Shown in pieces: positions 30,359 through 37,774 of a stretch of 40,283 nucleotides of DNA (its first letter is position 1; every line of letters starts with the position of its first letter). The translations under genes and the position numbers were made by a program. The DNA is from SIG672 sp045535095 (lineage in GTDB: Bacteria; Bacillota; Clostridia; Oscillospirales; CAG-272), in assembly GCA_045535095.1 (NCBI GenBank), contig JAZSKY010000026.1, forward strand, positions 1 through 40,283, written 5' to 3'. The notes beneath the pieces are model-generated. The model saw only the letters and a program-made list of their open reading frames with translations, had not been told where the DNA came from and made no database searches.

Positions 30359-30514
30359 ATGAAGAAATTTTTGATAATTTTTGCCATTTCAGCAGCAATA
30401 GGACTAATCGGTGCGGCTTGTGACGGAGGATCAAACAATAACGATTACTGCGGTGTTTGCGGTGGCGACGGCATCTTCCAAGGCGAGAGATGTTGGTGCA
30501 TTGGTCGCGATTGA
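30359..30514 (+). CDS. 51-residue secreted Cys-rich peptide with a CxxCxGxG motif
   Basis: ATG 30359 follows AAGGAGG at ideal distance. The product has a signal peptide or lipoprotein leader (MKKFLIIFAISAAIGLIGAA, then C21; the GAAC box is weak because -3 is Gly), a short GGSNNND linker and a Cys-rich tail: C31-G-V-C34-G-G-D-G, then C45-W-C47. C31 to G38 is an exact CxxCxGxG unit, the zinc-binding repeat of DnaJ-type proteins, though a single unit on a secreted peptide is unusual. No family is recognised. It lies behind the RNA 2 leader and terminator and is followed by its own terminator at 30576. Confidence 0.75.
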   Translation: MKKFLIIFAISAAIGLIGAACDGGSNNNDYCGVCGGDGIFQGERCWCIGRD

Positions 30515-30575
30515 TAAAATTTTAGTTTGTACATACGCCCAGCCATAACTCGAAATACCAACTTGACAAAGAACA

Positions 30576-30623
30576 TTGGACACATCATAAGCGAAAATAC
30601 GTTTATGATGTGTCCAACTTTTT
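30576..30623 (+). terminator. GGACACATC hairpin terminator repeat, copy D (end of the small-peptide gene)
   Basis: An 18-pair stem, TTGGACACATCATAAGCG with CGTTTATGATGTGTCCAA (one G-U), then TTTTTATTT. Confidence 0.85.
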
Positions 30624-30637
30624 ATTTATAAACAACG

Positions 30638-30662
30638 CAGGGGCGACCAACGGTCGCCCCTG
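30638..30662. terminator. CAGGGGCGACC hairpin after the GGGtGRT gene
   Basis: CAGGGGCGACC and GGTCGCCCCTG pair around AAC. It lies 31 bases past the end of the minus-strand GGGtGRT gene and may terminate it. In sequence it is a short relative of the GTAGGGGCG elements. Confidence 0.55.
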
Positions 30663-30693
30663 TTAAGCATTAAAAAGCCTTATATATCAAGGA

Positions 30694-31692
30694 TTACTTG
30701 CTTGCCTCTTCGATAGCGACTGCAACAGCAACAGTCATACCAACCATGGGGTTGTTACCTGCGCCGATGAGTCCCATCATCTCAACGTGTGCGGGAACCG
30801 AGGACGAGCCTGCAAACTGTACGTCGCCGTGCATACGTCCCATGGTGTCGGTGAGACCGTAGGAAGCGGGGCCTGCTGCCATGTTATCGGGGTGGAGGGT
30901 ACGTCCGGTACCGCCGCCCGATGCAACCGAGAAGTAGCTTACGCCGTTCTCAACTGCCCACTTCTTATAGGTTCCTGCAACGGGATGCTGGAATCTGGTG
31001 GGGTTAGTGGAGTTAGCGGTGATCGAAACGCCAACGTTCTCAAGACGCATGATTGCAACGCCTTCGGGAACACTGTCAGAGCCGTAGCACTTAATGTTTG
31101 CGCGAGGTCCGGTCGAGTAGGGGGTCTCGCTGATAACCTTTACTTCCTCTGCGTAAGGATCGAACTGAGTCTTAACGTAGGTGAAGCCGTTGATACGGGA
31201 AATGATCATAGCAGCGTCCTTGCCGAGACCGTTGAGGATAACGCGGAGGGGCTTAACTCTTACCTTGTTTGCGTTGAGAGCGATCTTGATAGCGCCCTCA
31301 GCTGCCGCGAAGGACTCGTGTCCTGCGAGGAAGCAGAAGCACTCGGTCTCTTCAGAAAGAAGCATCTTTCCGAGGTTTCCGTGGCCGAGACCAACCTTAC
31401 GGTTTTCTGCAACCGAGCCGGGGATACAGAAGGACTGAAGTCCGATACCGATAGCGGCAGCGGCGTCAGCAGCCTTGGTGCAGCCCTTCTTGATTGCGAT
31501 AGCTGCGCCAACGGTGTATGCCCACTTTGCGTTCTCGAACGCGATAGGCTGAGTCTCTTCAACTATCTTATAGGGATCGATGCCCTTGGCATCACAGATT
31601 TCCTTACACTCGTCGATGGAGGAAATTCCGTATTCTTTAAGAACTCCGAGGATCTTCGCCTCGCGTCTTTCGTAACCTTCAAACTTTGCCAT
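30694..31692 (-). CDS. GGGtGRT protein
   Basis: A 332-residue protein of the GGGtGRT family, named after its signature, seen here as GGGTGRT at residues 259-265. The function is not known. Other dense blocks are GSVAENRKVGLGHGNLGKML (92-111), CFCFLAGHESFAAAEGA (118-134) and the glycine-rich end MGLIGAGNNPMVGMTVAVAV. No signal peptide and no clear membrane helix, so it is probably cytosolic. AAAGGAGG precedes the start. It follows the NifU-like gene by 19 bases, and the two are commonly paired, so a joint role in Fe-S or cofactor chemistry is a fair guess. A piece of its 3' end is copied at 21619. Confidence 0.9.
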   Translation of the reverse strand: MAKFEGYERREAKILGVLKEYGISSIDECKEICDAKGIDPYKIVEETQPIAFENAKWAYTVGAAIAIKKGCTKAADAAAAIGIGLQSFCIPGSVAENRKVGLGHGNLGKMLLSEETECFCFLAGHESFAAAEGAIKIALNANKVRVKPLRVILNGLGKDAAMIISRINGFTYVKTQFDPYAEEVKVISETPYSTGPRANIKCYGSDSVPEGVAIMRLENVGVSITANSTNPTRFQHPVAGTYKKWAVENGVSYFSVASGGGTGRTLHPDNMAAGPASYGLTDTMGRMHGDVQFAGSSSVPAHVEMMGLIGAGNNPMVGMTVAVAVAIEEASK

Positions 31693-31711
31693 TTGTCTTT
31701 TCCTCCTTTAA

Positions 31712-32428
31712 TTACTCTTTACGGGGATCGATGTACTTAACAGCGTCATCGAATCTGCCGTAGGTGCCTCTAGACTTCTCGTATGCTTCGTTGGGGGTGA
31801 GTCCCTTCTTGATGAAGTCGGTCATCTTTCCGAGAGATACGAACTCGTATCCGATAACCTGATCGTCTGCATCGAGAGCCATTCTGGTGCAGTAGCCCTC
31901 GGTCATTTCGAGGTAACGTACACCCTTTGCCTTAGTACCGTACATAGTACCAACCATCGAACGCTCGCCCTTGCCGAGGTCTTCCATACCTGCGCCGATT
32001 ACGAGACCGCCCTCGGAGAATGCCGACTGGGTACGTCCGTAAACGATCTGGAGGAAGAGCTCTCTCATAGCGCAGTTGATAGCGTCGCATACGAGGTCAG
32101 TGTTGAGTGCTTCGAGAACGGTCTTGCCGGGGAGGATCTCAGCAGCCATAGCAGCCGAGTGAGTCATACCCGAGCAACCGATGGTCTCAACGAGGGCTTC
32201 CTCGATGATACCGTTTTTAACGTTAAGCGAGAGCTTGCATGCGCCCTGCTGAGGTGCGCACCAGCCTACACCGTGAGTGTAACCGGAAATATCCTTGATT
32301 TCTGTTGCCTGTACCCATTTGCCTTCTTCGGGAATGGGAGCGGGACCGTGGAAGGGACCCTTTGCGACAGTACACATATTCTGAACTTCTTTGCTCATTG
32401 CGTACTCGCAGCTGAATTCATTGCTCAT
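31712..32428 (-). CDS. NifU/IscU-like iron-sulfur scaffold protein
   Basis: A 238-residue protein with an IscU/NifU N-terminal-type fold. Candidate cluster ligands are C57 and C64 (GWCAPQQGAC), C85 (ETIGCSGMTHS, matching the GCxxxxxS block of IscU) and C114/C119 (LVCDAINCAM). Known IscU proteins use three Cys and one Asp or His. It is longer than IscU by about 100 residues, with a unique C-terminal part (YLEMTEGYCTRMALDADDQ onward). No isc/suf genes lie nearby; its only partner is the GGGtGRT gene. AAAGGAG precedes the ATG. Confidence 0.85.
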   Translation of the reverse strand: MSNEFSCEYAMSKEVQNMCTVAKGPFHGPAPIPEEGKWVQATEIKDISGYTHGVGWCAPQQGACKLSLNVKNGIIEEALVETIGCSGMTHSAAMAAEILPGKTVLEALNTDLVCDAINCAMRELFLQIVYGRTQSAFSEGGLVIGAGMEDLGKGERSMVGTMYGTKAKGVRYLEMTEGYCTRMALDADDQVIGYEFVSLGKMTDFIKKGLTPNEAYEKSRGTYGRFDDAVKYIDPRKE

Positions 32429-32505
32429 GTTTCTGTTCTCCTTTGTGATTTGAAATGAACCTTACGGAAGGACGAGGCTTGTCCGCCCGTACTTCGCTAT
32501 TATAC

Positions 32506-32534
32506 AGTATAATATATCTTTCGTAATAAGTCAA
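32506..32534 (-). promoter_or_regulatory. sigma-A promoter of the NifU-like and GGGtGRT genes
   Basis: On the minus strand TTGACT (32534-32529), 17 bases, TATACT (32511-32506). Confidence 0.82.
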
Positions 32535-32566
32535 TAAATTATTTCAAAAAAATTATAAAAACGTAG

Positions 32567-32611
32567 TTTTTACGAAAAACTTAAAGAAAAAAACACCTCT
32601 TTTCGTAAAAA
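32567..32611. promoter_or_regulatory. inverted repeat between divergent promoters, possible operator
   Basis: TTTTTACGAAAA (32567-32578) and TTTTCGTAAAAA (32600-32611) are exact inverted copies 21 bases apart. A third TTTCGTAA lies at 32518-32525 inside the spacer of the minus promoter. The spacing and symmetry suit a regulator that could act on both divergent units. Confidence 0.4.
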
Positions 32612-32637
32612 TTTACAATGAAATTAACATAGAGGTA

Positions 32638-32666
32638 TAGACATTTTTAAGTCTTGGTGGTATAAT
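32638..32666 (+). promoter_or_regulatory. sigma-A promoter of the galactokinase-family gene
   Basis: TAGACA (32638-32643), 17 bases, TATAAT (32661-32666). Confidence 0.8.
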
Positions 32667-32709
32667 GTAAGAACTAAAACTATATTCATCTCCACGGAGG
32701 ACAAATCAA

Positions 32710-33993
32710 ATGAATTCTGCTCAGCTTAAACAGTACATATCGTCGGGATCTCTCGACTCGGTTTTCACCGAGCTTTACGGCGCGGACAAGGTAGCATACC
32801 AGCGCGAAAGATACGTTCAGGCGATAGACGGCTTTATTGAAAATTATGCAGACTCCGACGATCTCCGCCTCTTCTCGGTACCCGGAAGAAGTGAGATCTC
32901 GGGCAACCACACCGACCACAACCACGGAAAGGTTCTTGCGGCGTCGATCAACCTCGACATCATCGCAGTAGCGCGCAAGACCGACACCGGTGTCGTTAAC
33001 ATCAAGAGCAAGGGATTTTCTCCCGACAGCGTCAAGATCTCCGAGATCAAGGTAGATCCCGACAAGTTCTTCACGAGCTTCTCTGTAATCGAGGGTATGT
33101 GCGAGGGACTTGAAAGCGCAGGCTACACCGTTGGCGGCTTTGACGCATACACCACGTCCGACGTTCTCAAGGGCTCGGGACTTTCGTCCTCTGCCGCTTT
33201 CGAGGTAATGGTGGGCAACATTATGCGTACCCTTTACGGAAACGACGTTGACGACGTAACCGTCGCAAAGCTTGCACAGTACGCTGAAAACAAGTATTTC
33301 GGCAAGCCCTGCGGACTTATGGACCAGACGGCGTGTGCAGTCGGCGGATTTATCTCGATCGACTTTGCCGATCCCAAGAATCCTATCGTCGGCAAGCCCG
33401 CGTTTGACCTTTCAGCACTCGGGTATTCGCTCTGTATCGTAAACACCGGCGGAAACCACGCAGACCTCAACGCAGACTATGCGTCTGTTCCTGCGGAAAT
33501 GAAGGCTGTTGCCGCTCACTTCGGCAAGGAGGTTCTCCGCGAGGTTACTCTCGAGGAGATAATTGCCGCTATTCCCGCACTCCGCGAAAAGACGGGCGAC
33601 AGAGCTATAATGAGAGCTATTCACTTTGTAAACGAGAATCAGAGAGTTACAAAGCAGGCGTCGGCGCTTGAGAGTGGCGATCTTTCGGCATTCTTTGACG
33701 GAGTTCGCGCTTCGGGCAACTCTTCCTTCAAGTTCCTCCAGAACGTATATACGGTTAAAAACGTAGAGGAGCAGGGACTTTCGCTCGCACTCGCAGTTAC
33801 CGAGGACTTCCTCGGCAAGCTTTCCGCTCCCTCTGCTTGCAGAGTACACGGCGGCGGCTTTGCAGGTACTATTCAGGCGTTCATGCCCGAGAGTGCAACC
33901 GCAGACTACGCGCGTCTTATGGACGGCGTGTTCGGAGAGGGCGCTACCTACGTTCTCCGTATAAGAAACAAGGGCGCTATCTGCGTACTTTAA
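32710..33993 (+). CDS. galK: galactokinase-family GHMP kinase
   Basis: A 427-residue GHMP kinase of the galactokinase family, which phosphorylates C1 of a sugar with ATP. The sugar-binding motif is at residues 58-73 (PGRSEISGNHTDHNHG), the ATP loop GSGLSSSAAFE at 155-165, the catalytic-Asp region CGLMDQTA near 200 and the C-terminal GGGFAGTIQAF. Classical GalK has GEHTDYN; here Glu is Asn, and Tyr is His. That residue touches the sugar in known structures, so another sugar is possible. GGAGGACAAATCAA precedes the ATG. No other Leloir genes lie near. Confidence 0.87.
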   Translation: MNSAQLKQYISSGSLDSVFTELYGADKVAYQRERYVQAIDGFIENYADSDDLRLFSVPGRSEISGNHTDHNHGKVLAASINLDIIAVARKTDTGVVNIKSKGFSPDSVKISEIKVDPDKFFTSFSVIEGMCEGLESAGYTVGGFDAYTTSDVLKGSGLSSSAAFEVMVGNIMRTLYGNDVDDVTVAKLAQYAENKYFGKPCGLMDQTACAVGGFISIDFADPKNPIVGKPAFDLSALGYSLCIVNTGGNHADLNADYASVPAEMKAVAAHFGKEVLREVTLEEIIAAIPALREKTGDRAIMRAIHFVNENQRVTKQASALESGDLSAFFDGVRASGNSSFKFLQNVYTVKNVEEQGLSLALAVTEDFLGKLSAPSACRVHGGGFAGTIQAFMPESATADYARLMDGVFGEGATYVLRIRNKGAICVL

Positions 33994-34007
33994 AAACGGC
34001 ATAACGG

Positions 34008-34043
34008 ATAGGGAATCCTCGGAAAACTTCGCGGGTTCCCTAT
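34008..34043 (+). other. hairpin between galK and the walJ-like gene
   Basis: ATAGGGAATCC pairs with GGGTTCCCTAT (one G-U) around a 14-base loop. It has no T run, so it is more likely an mRNA stabiliser or processing site than a terminator. Confidence 0.5.
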
Positions 34044-34069
34044 AAGTGCGATAAAAAGGGATTTTTAAG

Positions 34070-34840
34070 ATGACAGACGTCAGCATATACACGCTTTTTT
34101 CGGGATCGTCGGGCAACTCGTGCTACGTTAAATGCGGAGACACAGAGATACTTATTGATGCAGGAAAGAGCAAAAAGGCTATCGAGACCGCTCTTCGCGA
34201 GATCGGAAGCTCGCTTTCAAATATCAGCGCGATACTCATAACTCACGAGCATTCCGACCACACGTCGGGACTCAAAATGATCTCTAAATATTACAAGATT
34301 CCCGTCTATGCGGCGCACGGAACGGCAGAAATGCTGATGTGTGACGTGCCCGACAACCTTATAAACGTGTACAGGGCAGGGGATACGCTTGAATTTGGAA
34401 ATATCAGAATAGACTCGTTTGAAACTCCGCACGACAGTAAGATGAGTGCAGGATTTATAATAGGGTATAACGGACACCGCTTTGGATACGCTACCGACAT
34501 GGGTATGCTTTCGCGCAAAATAGCCGATCTGCTTGCAGAATGTGAGGCGGCGGTGATCGAGTCGAATTACGATCTTAATATGCTGAGAAACGGGCCTTAT
34601 CCCCAGCATCTCAAGCGGAGAATTGAGGCGAACACAGGCCATCTCGACAACTGCGACTGCGCAAGACTCGTTTCGTACATAGTTTCAAACAAAACGAAAA
34701 AGGTACTGCTCGCGCATCTCAGCGCAGAGAACAATACCCCTGAAATTGCGCTTAAAACTGTCCGCGAGAGACTTGAAAGAGACTCTCTTACAGCAGACGT
34801 CTGTGTGGCAGACCGCTTCTGTCCCACGATGCTTGTTTAG
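34070..34840 (+). CDS. MBL-fold metallohydrolase, WalJ/YycJ family
   Basis: A 256-residue metallo-beta-lactamase-fold protein of the YycJ/WalJ group, metal-dependent 5'-exonuclease-like proteins often linked to the WalKR regulon. The zinc motif is HEHSDH at residues 59-64, preceded by SGSSGNSCYV (11-20) and the family's ILIDAG. Later metal-site blocks are YATDMG near 143 and IESNYD near 164, then the typical NGPYPQHLKRRI and the closing HLSAENN. walK and walR are not nearby. In other Bacillota yycJ often precedes rlmH, and that order is kept here. Confidence 0.9.
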   Translation: MTDVSIYTLFSGSSGNSCYVKCGDTEILIDAGKSKKAIETALREIGSSLSNISAILITHEHSDHTSGLKMISKYYKIPVYAAHGTAEMLMCDVPDNLINVYRAGDTLEFGNIRIDSFETPHDSKMSAGFIIGYNGHRFGYATDMGMLSRKIADLLAECEAAVIESNYDLNMLRNGPYPQHLKRRIEANTGHLDNCDCARLVSYIVSNKTKKVLLAHLSAENNTPEIALKTVRERLERDSLTADVCVADRFCPTMLV

Positions 34841-34916
34841 GACTCTGTCCAAAAACCCTGCCAAGAAAACTTCTAAAAAGGTTTTCCTGGAACTTTCAAA
34901 ACTTTAAGGGAAAATT

Positions 34917-35342
34917 ATGTTAGATATTACTGTTGTTTGTGTGGGCAACTTGAAGGATAAGTTTTTCGTTGATGCCTGCGCGGAATATTCAAAAAGACTC
35001 GCCGCGTTTTGCAGACTCAAGGTCGTTGAGCTTAAAGACGGCGCGCCGATAATACCGCATCTTCCTGCAAAGGCGCGAAAGGTCGCGCTCTGCGTTGAGG
35101 GCAAGCAGATGTCCTCCGAGGAGCTTGCCGACTATATCGAGGCAGTACCGAATACGGGAATAAGCGAGCTTTGCTTTGTAATAGGCGCGTTTGACGGACT
35201 CTCCGAGGAGGTCAAGTCGAAATGCGACCTCAGGCTGTCATTTTCAAAAATGACCTTCCCACACAGGCTTATGAGAGTCATTCTGCTTGAGCAGATATAC
35301 CGTGCGTTTACCATAATAAACGGCGGAAAATACCATAAATAA
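34917..35342 (+). CDS. rlmH: 23S rRNA (pseudouridine1915-N3)-methyltransferase RlmH
   Basis: A 141-residue SPOUT methyltransferase that methylates pseudouridine 1915 in helix 69 of 23S rRNA. The knot region is visible: CFVIGAFDGL near 85-94, then SFSKMTFPHRLMRVILLEQI and the invariant end YHK. RlmH is usually about 159 residues; this one is shorter because the acidic middle insert (about residues 45-60) is reduced. The usual IGG of the SAM loop is IGA. The remaining signature is intact, so it should be active. TTAAGGG stands before the ATG. Confidence 0.92.
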   Translation: MLDITVVCVGNLKDKFFVDACAEYSKRLAAFCRLKVVELKDGAPIIPHLPAKARKVALCVEGKQMSSEELADYIEAVPNTGISELCFVIGAFDGLSEEVKSKCDLRLSFSKMTFPHRLMRVILLEQIYRAFTIINGGKYHK

Positions 35343-35374
35343 AGAAATTTCAAACGAAAGAGGAAAGGAGCAAT

Positions 35375-36997
35375 ATGGGATACTTTAAATTTGCCGGATG
35401 GGCAGTCTCTGCGCTCGCCTTTCTTCTCGTTGCCTCGCTTCTTGTCGGCGCGGCAATGACGATAGTTGATTTTTATGACGGACTTGACGAGGAAAACGGG
35501 GAGGACACCCCGATCCACGAGCCGTCCGAGCGACCCGAGGAGGACGAAACTCCCGAAGATGACAGCGAAAGCGCCGATGACTCGGGAAATTACGTAAATA
35601 ATCTTTCACTCGCCTTTGGAACGGGATACGTTGAGGGTCTTTTCGAGGACGTTTCTATCGTTGACGGAGAAACGCTCGCTTCTCTTTACGAAAAGCTGAC
35701 CGCAAATATTGCCGGCTCGGCGGAGGGAGCGGTCCTTGCGAGCAGCTCGTCATACGCGAGCGGCACGCATATTATAGTCAAGACTGACGTGAAGCTCAGC
35801 GGTCCTTACGCTGTCGGCAAGGAGACCGTCAGTGTGAAATATAAGGTTGACTCGTCAACAGACCCGTCTATAAAGGACGCGACTGTCAAGATAGTCAGCC
35901 GTGACGAGGAGGTCGATATAAAGACTGTCGAGCTTTATATGGGCTATATAATAATAAATTCGGAAGAAGGCGCGTCGCTTTGTGATGAAAACGGACGCGT
36001 TCTCCTCTCGGATATGGGCGACAAAGAGCCTGCCAACAGACGAACGGTATCGGGCAGTCCCGTATTCAAGGACGCATCGGGCGCATATTATATCTTTGAT
36101 AGCGAAAAGTCGGAGTTTTCGGCGGCTGAGTCCTCTGCGCTTCTTATAGGACTTGAATACGACTCTCCGTATAGACCGTACGTTGACGAAAACGGAAATC
36201 AGATATATGCAAAATACGACTCAAAGTCTAAAAAATATGTTTTTTACAGCACCGAAAAGGACGAACAGACAATAAAGACCGCGTACGCAGACGTGTACAG
36301 CTTTTCGGAAAGCGGATACGCGCTCGTTAAAAACGGCTCGCTTTATATCATTATAGACGCCGGCGGCAAGGAGGTCTTTGGTGTTCAGACGTCCAATTAT
36401 TATTACTACCCCGATAAAACGGTAAATCAGGGATACTGGGTACGAGCGTACTACGAGCTGCCCTATATAAACGATATACGCGCTATAGGTAGCGGTACTG
36501 TGGACGAGTACGGATATCTCAGAATGAGAATCCGTCTTGTCGGACGCTCGAACTCTGTTTACGGGCAGGTGGTTGCCGACGAGGAGAGACTCGTCAACGT
36601 AAACACAGGAAAGTATTTCACGATCCCCGACGGATATACGCTTGAGGGATACTCGGACGGAGTGCTTCTTCTTTCGCGTGACGGAAGATACGGATATTAC
36701 AGTATCGAGGGACACTGGATAGCCCAGCCGATATATACGTACGCCCAGCCCTTCGTTCAGGGTCTTGCGGTGGTAGGACACGAAAACGGCACGCGCGGTA
36801 TGATAGACACGGAGGGAAATATCGTTCTTCCTTTCGCTTTCACCTACGTCTCGAACGTTTCAAGCGGACTTGTTTCTGCATATAGCGAAAGCGGCGGGTG
36901 GGAAATATTCAAGGTCCTTGAGCTGCCGACGAAAGAGCCTGCCGGAGACGTGACAGAGGGAGTAACCGAGGAAGATCTGCCTTCGGAAGTAAACTGA
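35375..36997 (+). CDS. membrane-anchored WG-repeat protein
   Basis: A 540-residue protein with one N-terminal membrane helix (FAGWAVSALAFLLVASLLVGAAM), an acidic Glu/Asp/Pro linker (about 38-70) and an extracellular body. From about 255 on, WG/KWG-like beta repeats appear: GYALVKNGSLYIIIDAGGKEVF, GYYSIEGHWIAQPIYTYAQPF and GMIDTEGNIVLPFAFTYVS. WG repeats build propeller-like binding surfaces with no fixed chemistry. It begins 32 bases after rlmH with AAAGGAG. It is followed directly by a 34-bp tandem array. Confidence 0.82.
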   Translation: MGYFKFAGWAVSALAFLLVASLLVGAAMTIVDFYDGLDEENGEDTPIHEPSERPEEDETPEDDSESADDSGNYVNNLSLAFGTGYVEGLFEDVSIVDGETLASLYEKLTANIAGSAEGAVLASSSSYASGTHIIVKTDVKLSGPYAVGKETVSVKYKVDSSTDPSIKDATVKIVSRDEEVDIKTVELYMGYIIINSEEGASLCDENGRVLLSDMGDKEPANRRTVSGSPVFKDASGAYYIFDSEKSEFSAAESSALLIGLEYDSPYRPYVDENGNQIYAKYDSKSKKYVFYSTEKDEQTIKTAYADVYSFSESGYALVKNGSLYIIIDAGGKEVFGVQTSNYYYYPDKTVNQGYWVRAYYELPYINDIRAIGSGTVDEYGYLRMRIRLVGRSNSVYGQVVADEERLVNVNTGKYFTIPDGYTLEGYSDGVLLLSRDGRYGYYSIEGHWIAQPIYTYAQPFVQGLAVVGHENGTRGMIDTEGNIVLPFAFTYVSNVSSGLVSAYSESGGWEIFKVLELPTKEPAGDVTEGVTEEDLPSEVN

Positions 36998-37187
36998 ACC
37001 TTTAAGCAAGTACAGGGAAACGGCTGAACCCTTTAAACAAACAAGTGTGGGGAATAACTGAACCCCTTAAACAAACAAGCGCGAGGAATAGCTAAACTCT
37101 TTAAACAAACAAGTGCGGGGAATAACTGAACTCTTTAAACAAACAAGTGTGGGGAATAGCTAAGCCCTTAAACAAACAAGTGTGCAG
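36994..37187. repeat. 34-bp tandem repeat array, five to six units
   Basis: Units open with AAACAAACAAGTGTGGGGAA and continue TAACTGAACCCCTT. The period is 34 (one unit 33), with 80-90 percent identity; the first unit is degenerate and the last is cut after AAACAAACAAGTGTG. The period is not a multiple of three, so it is not a coding repeat. It starts at the WG-repeat gene stop and ends before the spoVG terminator. Confidence 0.9.
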
Positions 37188-37238
37188 ATCACGAAAGCCT
37201 TTCGCAAAATAAGACCCGAGGCGACCCAGTAAAAAAGA

Positions 37239-37262
37239 AAAACCGTGGAAATCCACGGTTTT
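37239..37262 (-). terminator. intrinsic terminator of spoVG
   Basis: AAAACCGTGGA pairs with TCCACGGTTTT. On the minus strand it is followed by TTCTTTTTT. A second small hairpin (ATGCACCG/CGGTGCAT, 37265-37282) lies between it and the gene. Confidence 0.85.
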
Positions 37263-37297
37263 GAATGCACCGCCCGGTGCATATATGAAGTTCATTC

Positions 37298-37600
37298 TCA
37301 AAGTGCTTCGGATGCTTCTTCGCTCGACTTGGACGCTGCCTCGGCCACTGCCTTGTGGTACTCGGCGATAACTGCGTTTTCGAGCATCAGACGAAAGTCG
37401 GAAGCGATGGGGTGAACTACATCGCGATAGGTGTTGTCGGGGTTCTTCTTGCTAGGCATTACAATAAAGAACTTTTCCTTCGCGTAAATTACCTTGATGT
37501 CGTGAAGAGCAAGCTCGTGGTCGAAGGTTACCGAAACAATAGCCTTCATTGGAGCTTCATCGTCAAAGATCTTGCGGATTTTGATGTCTGTGATCTGCAT
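37298..37600 (-). CDS. spoVG: SpoVG-family regulator
   Basis: A 100-residue SpoVG, a nucleic-acid-binding regulator first known from sporulation in Bacillus and widely kept in non-sporulating Bacillota. The family core is complete: MQITDIKIRKIF, ASVTFD-type strand (here AIVSVTFDHELALHDIKVI), FFIVMPSKKNPDNTYRDVVHPI and a helical, acidic tail. ATG 37600 has GGAGG six bases upstream; a Met four codons earlier overlaps that site. It is divergent from murC. A -10-like TATAAT lies at 37651-37646 without a clear -35. Confidence 0.95.
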   Translation of the reverse strand: MQITDIKIRKIFDDEAPMKAIVSVTFDHELALHDIKVIYAKEKFFIVMPSKKNPDNTYRDVVHPIASDFRLMLENAVIAEYHKAVAEAASKSSEEASEAL

Positions 37601-37731
37601 GATTTCCTCCATTAGATTGTTTCTTCGCGTACAAAATACGGAACAATTATATCACTTATATATTTACACCAAAAATACATTTCGTGAATATTTTTTTAAA
37701 ATTAGTGACTTTTTGTAGTTTTTTGATAAAA

Positions 37732-37761
37732 AACGAACGAAAACGGACTTTTTTGTTCGTT
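37732..37761 (+). other. hairpin just before the murC ribosome binding site
   Basis: AACGAAC pairs with GTTCGTT around a 16-base loop and ends two bases before GAGAGG. It may be the 3' edge of the upstream regulatory region; no promoter consensus is seen for murC. Confidence 0.4.
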
Positions 37762-37774
37762 ATGAGAGGTGCGT

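Noticed and set aside
29344..30690. Retron or transposon explaining the accessory gap
   Set aside because: No reverse transcriptase, transposase or integrase frame is visible, and the only coding frame is the 51-codon peptide gene.
36994..37187. CRISPR array
   Set aside because: The repeats are head-to-tail without unique spacers, they vary in sequence, and no cas genes are near.
37101..37301. Minus-strand frame with repeated HTCLFK-type residues
   Set aside because: It is the reading of the 34-bp array, whose period shifts the frame in each unit; no ribosome binding site.
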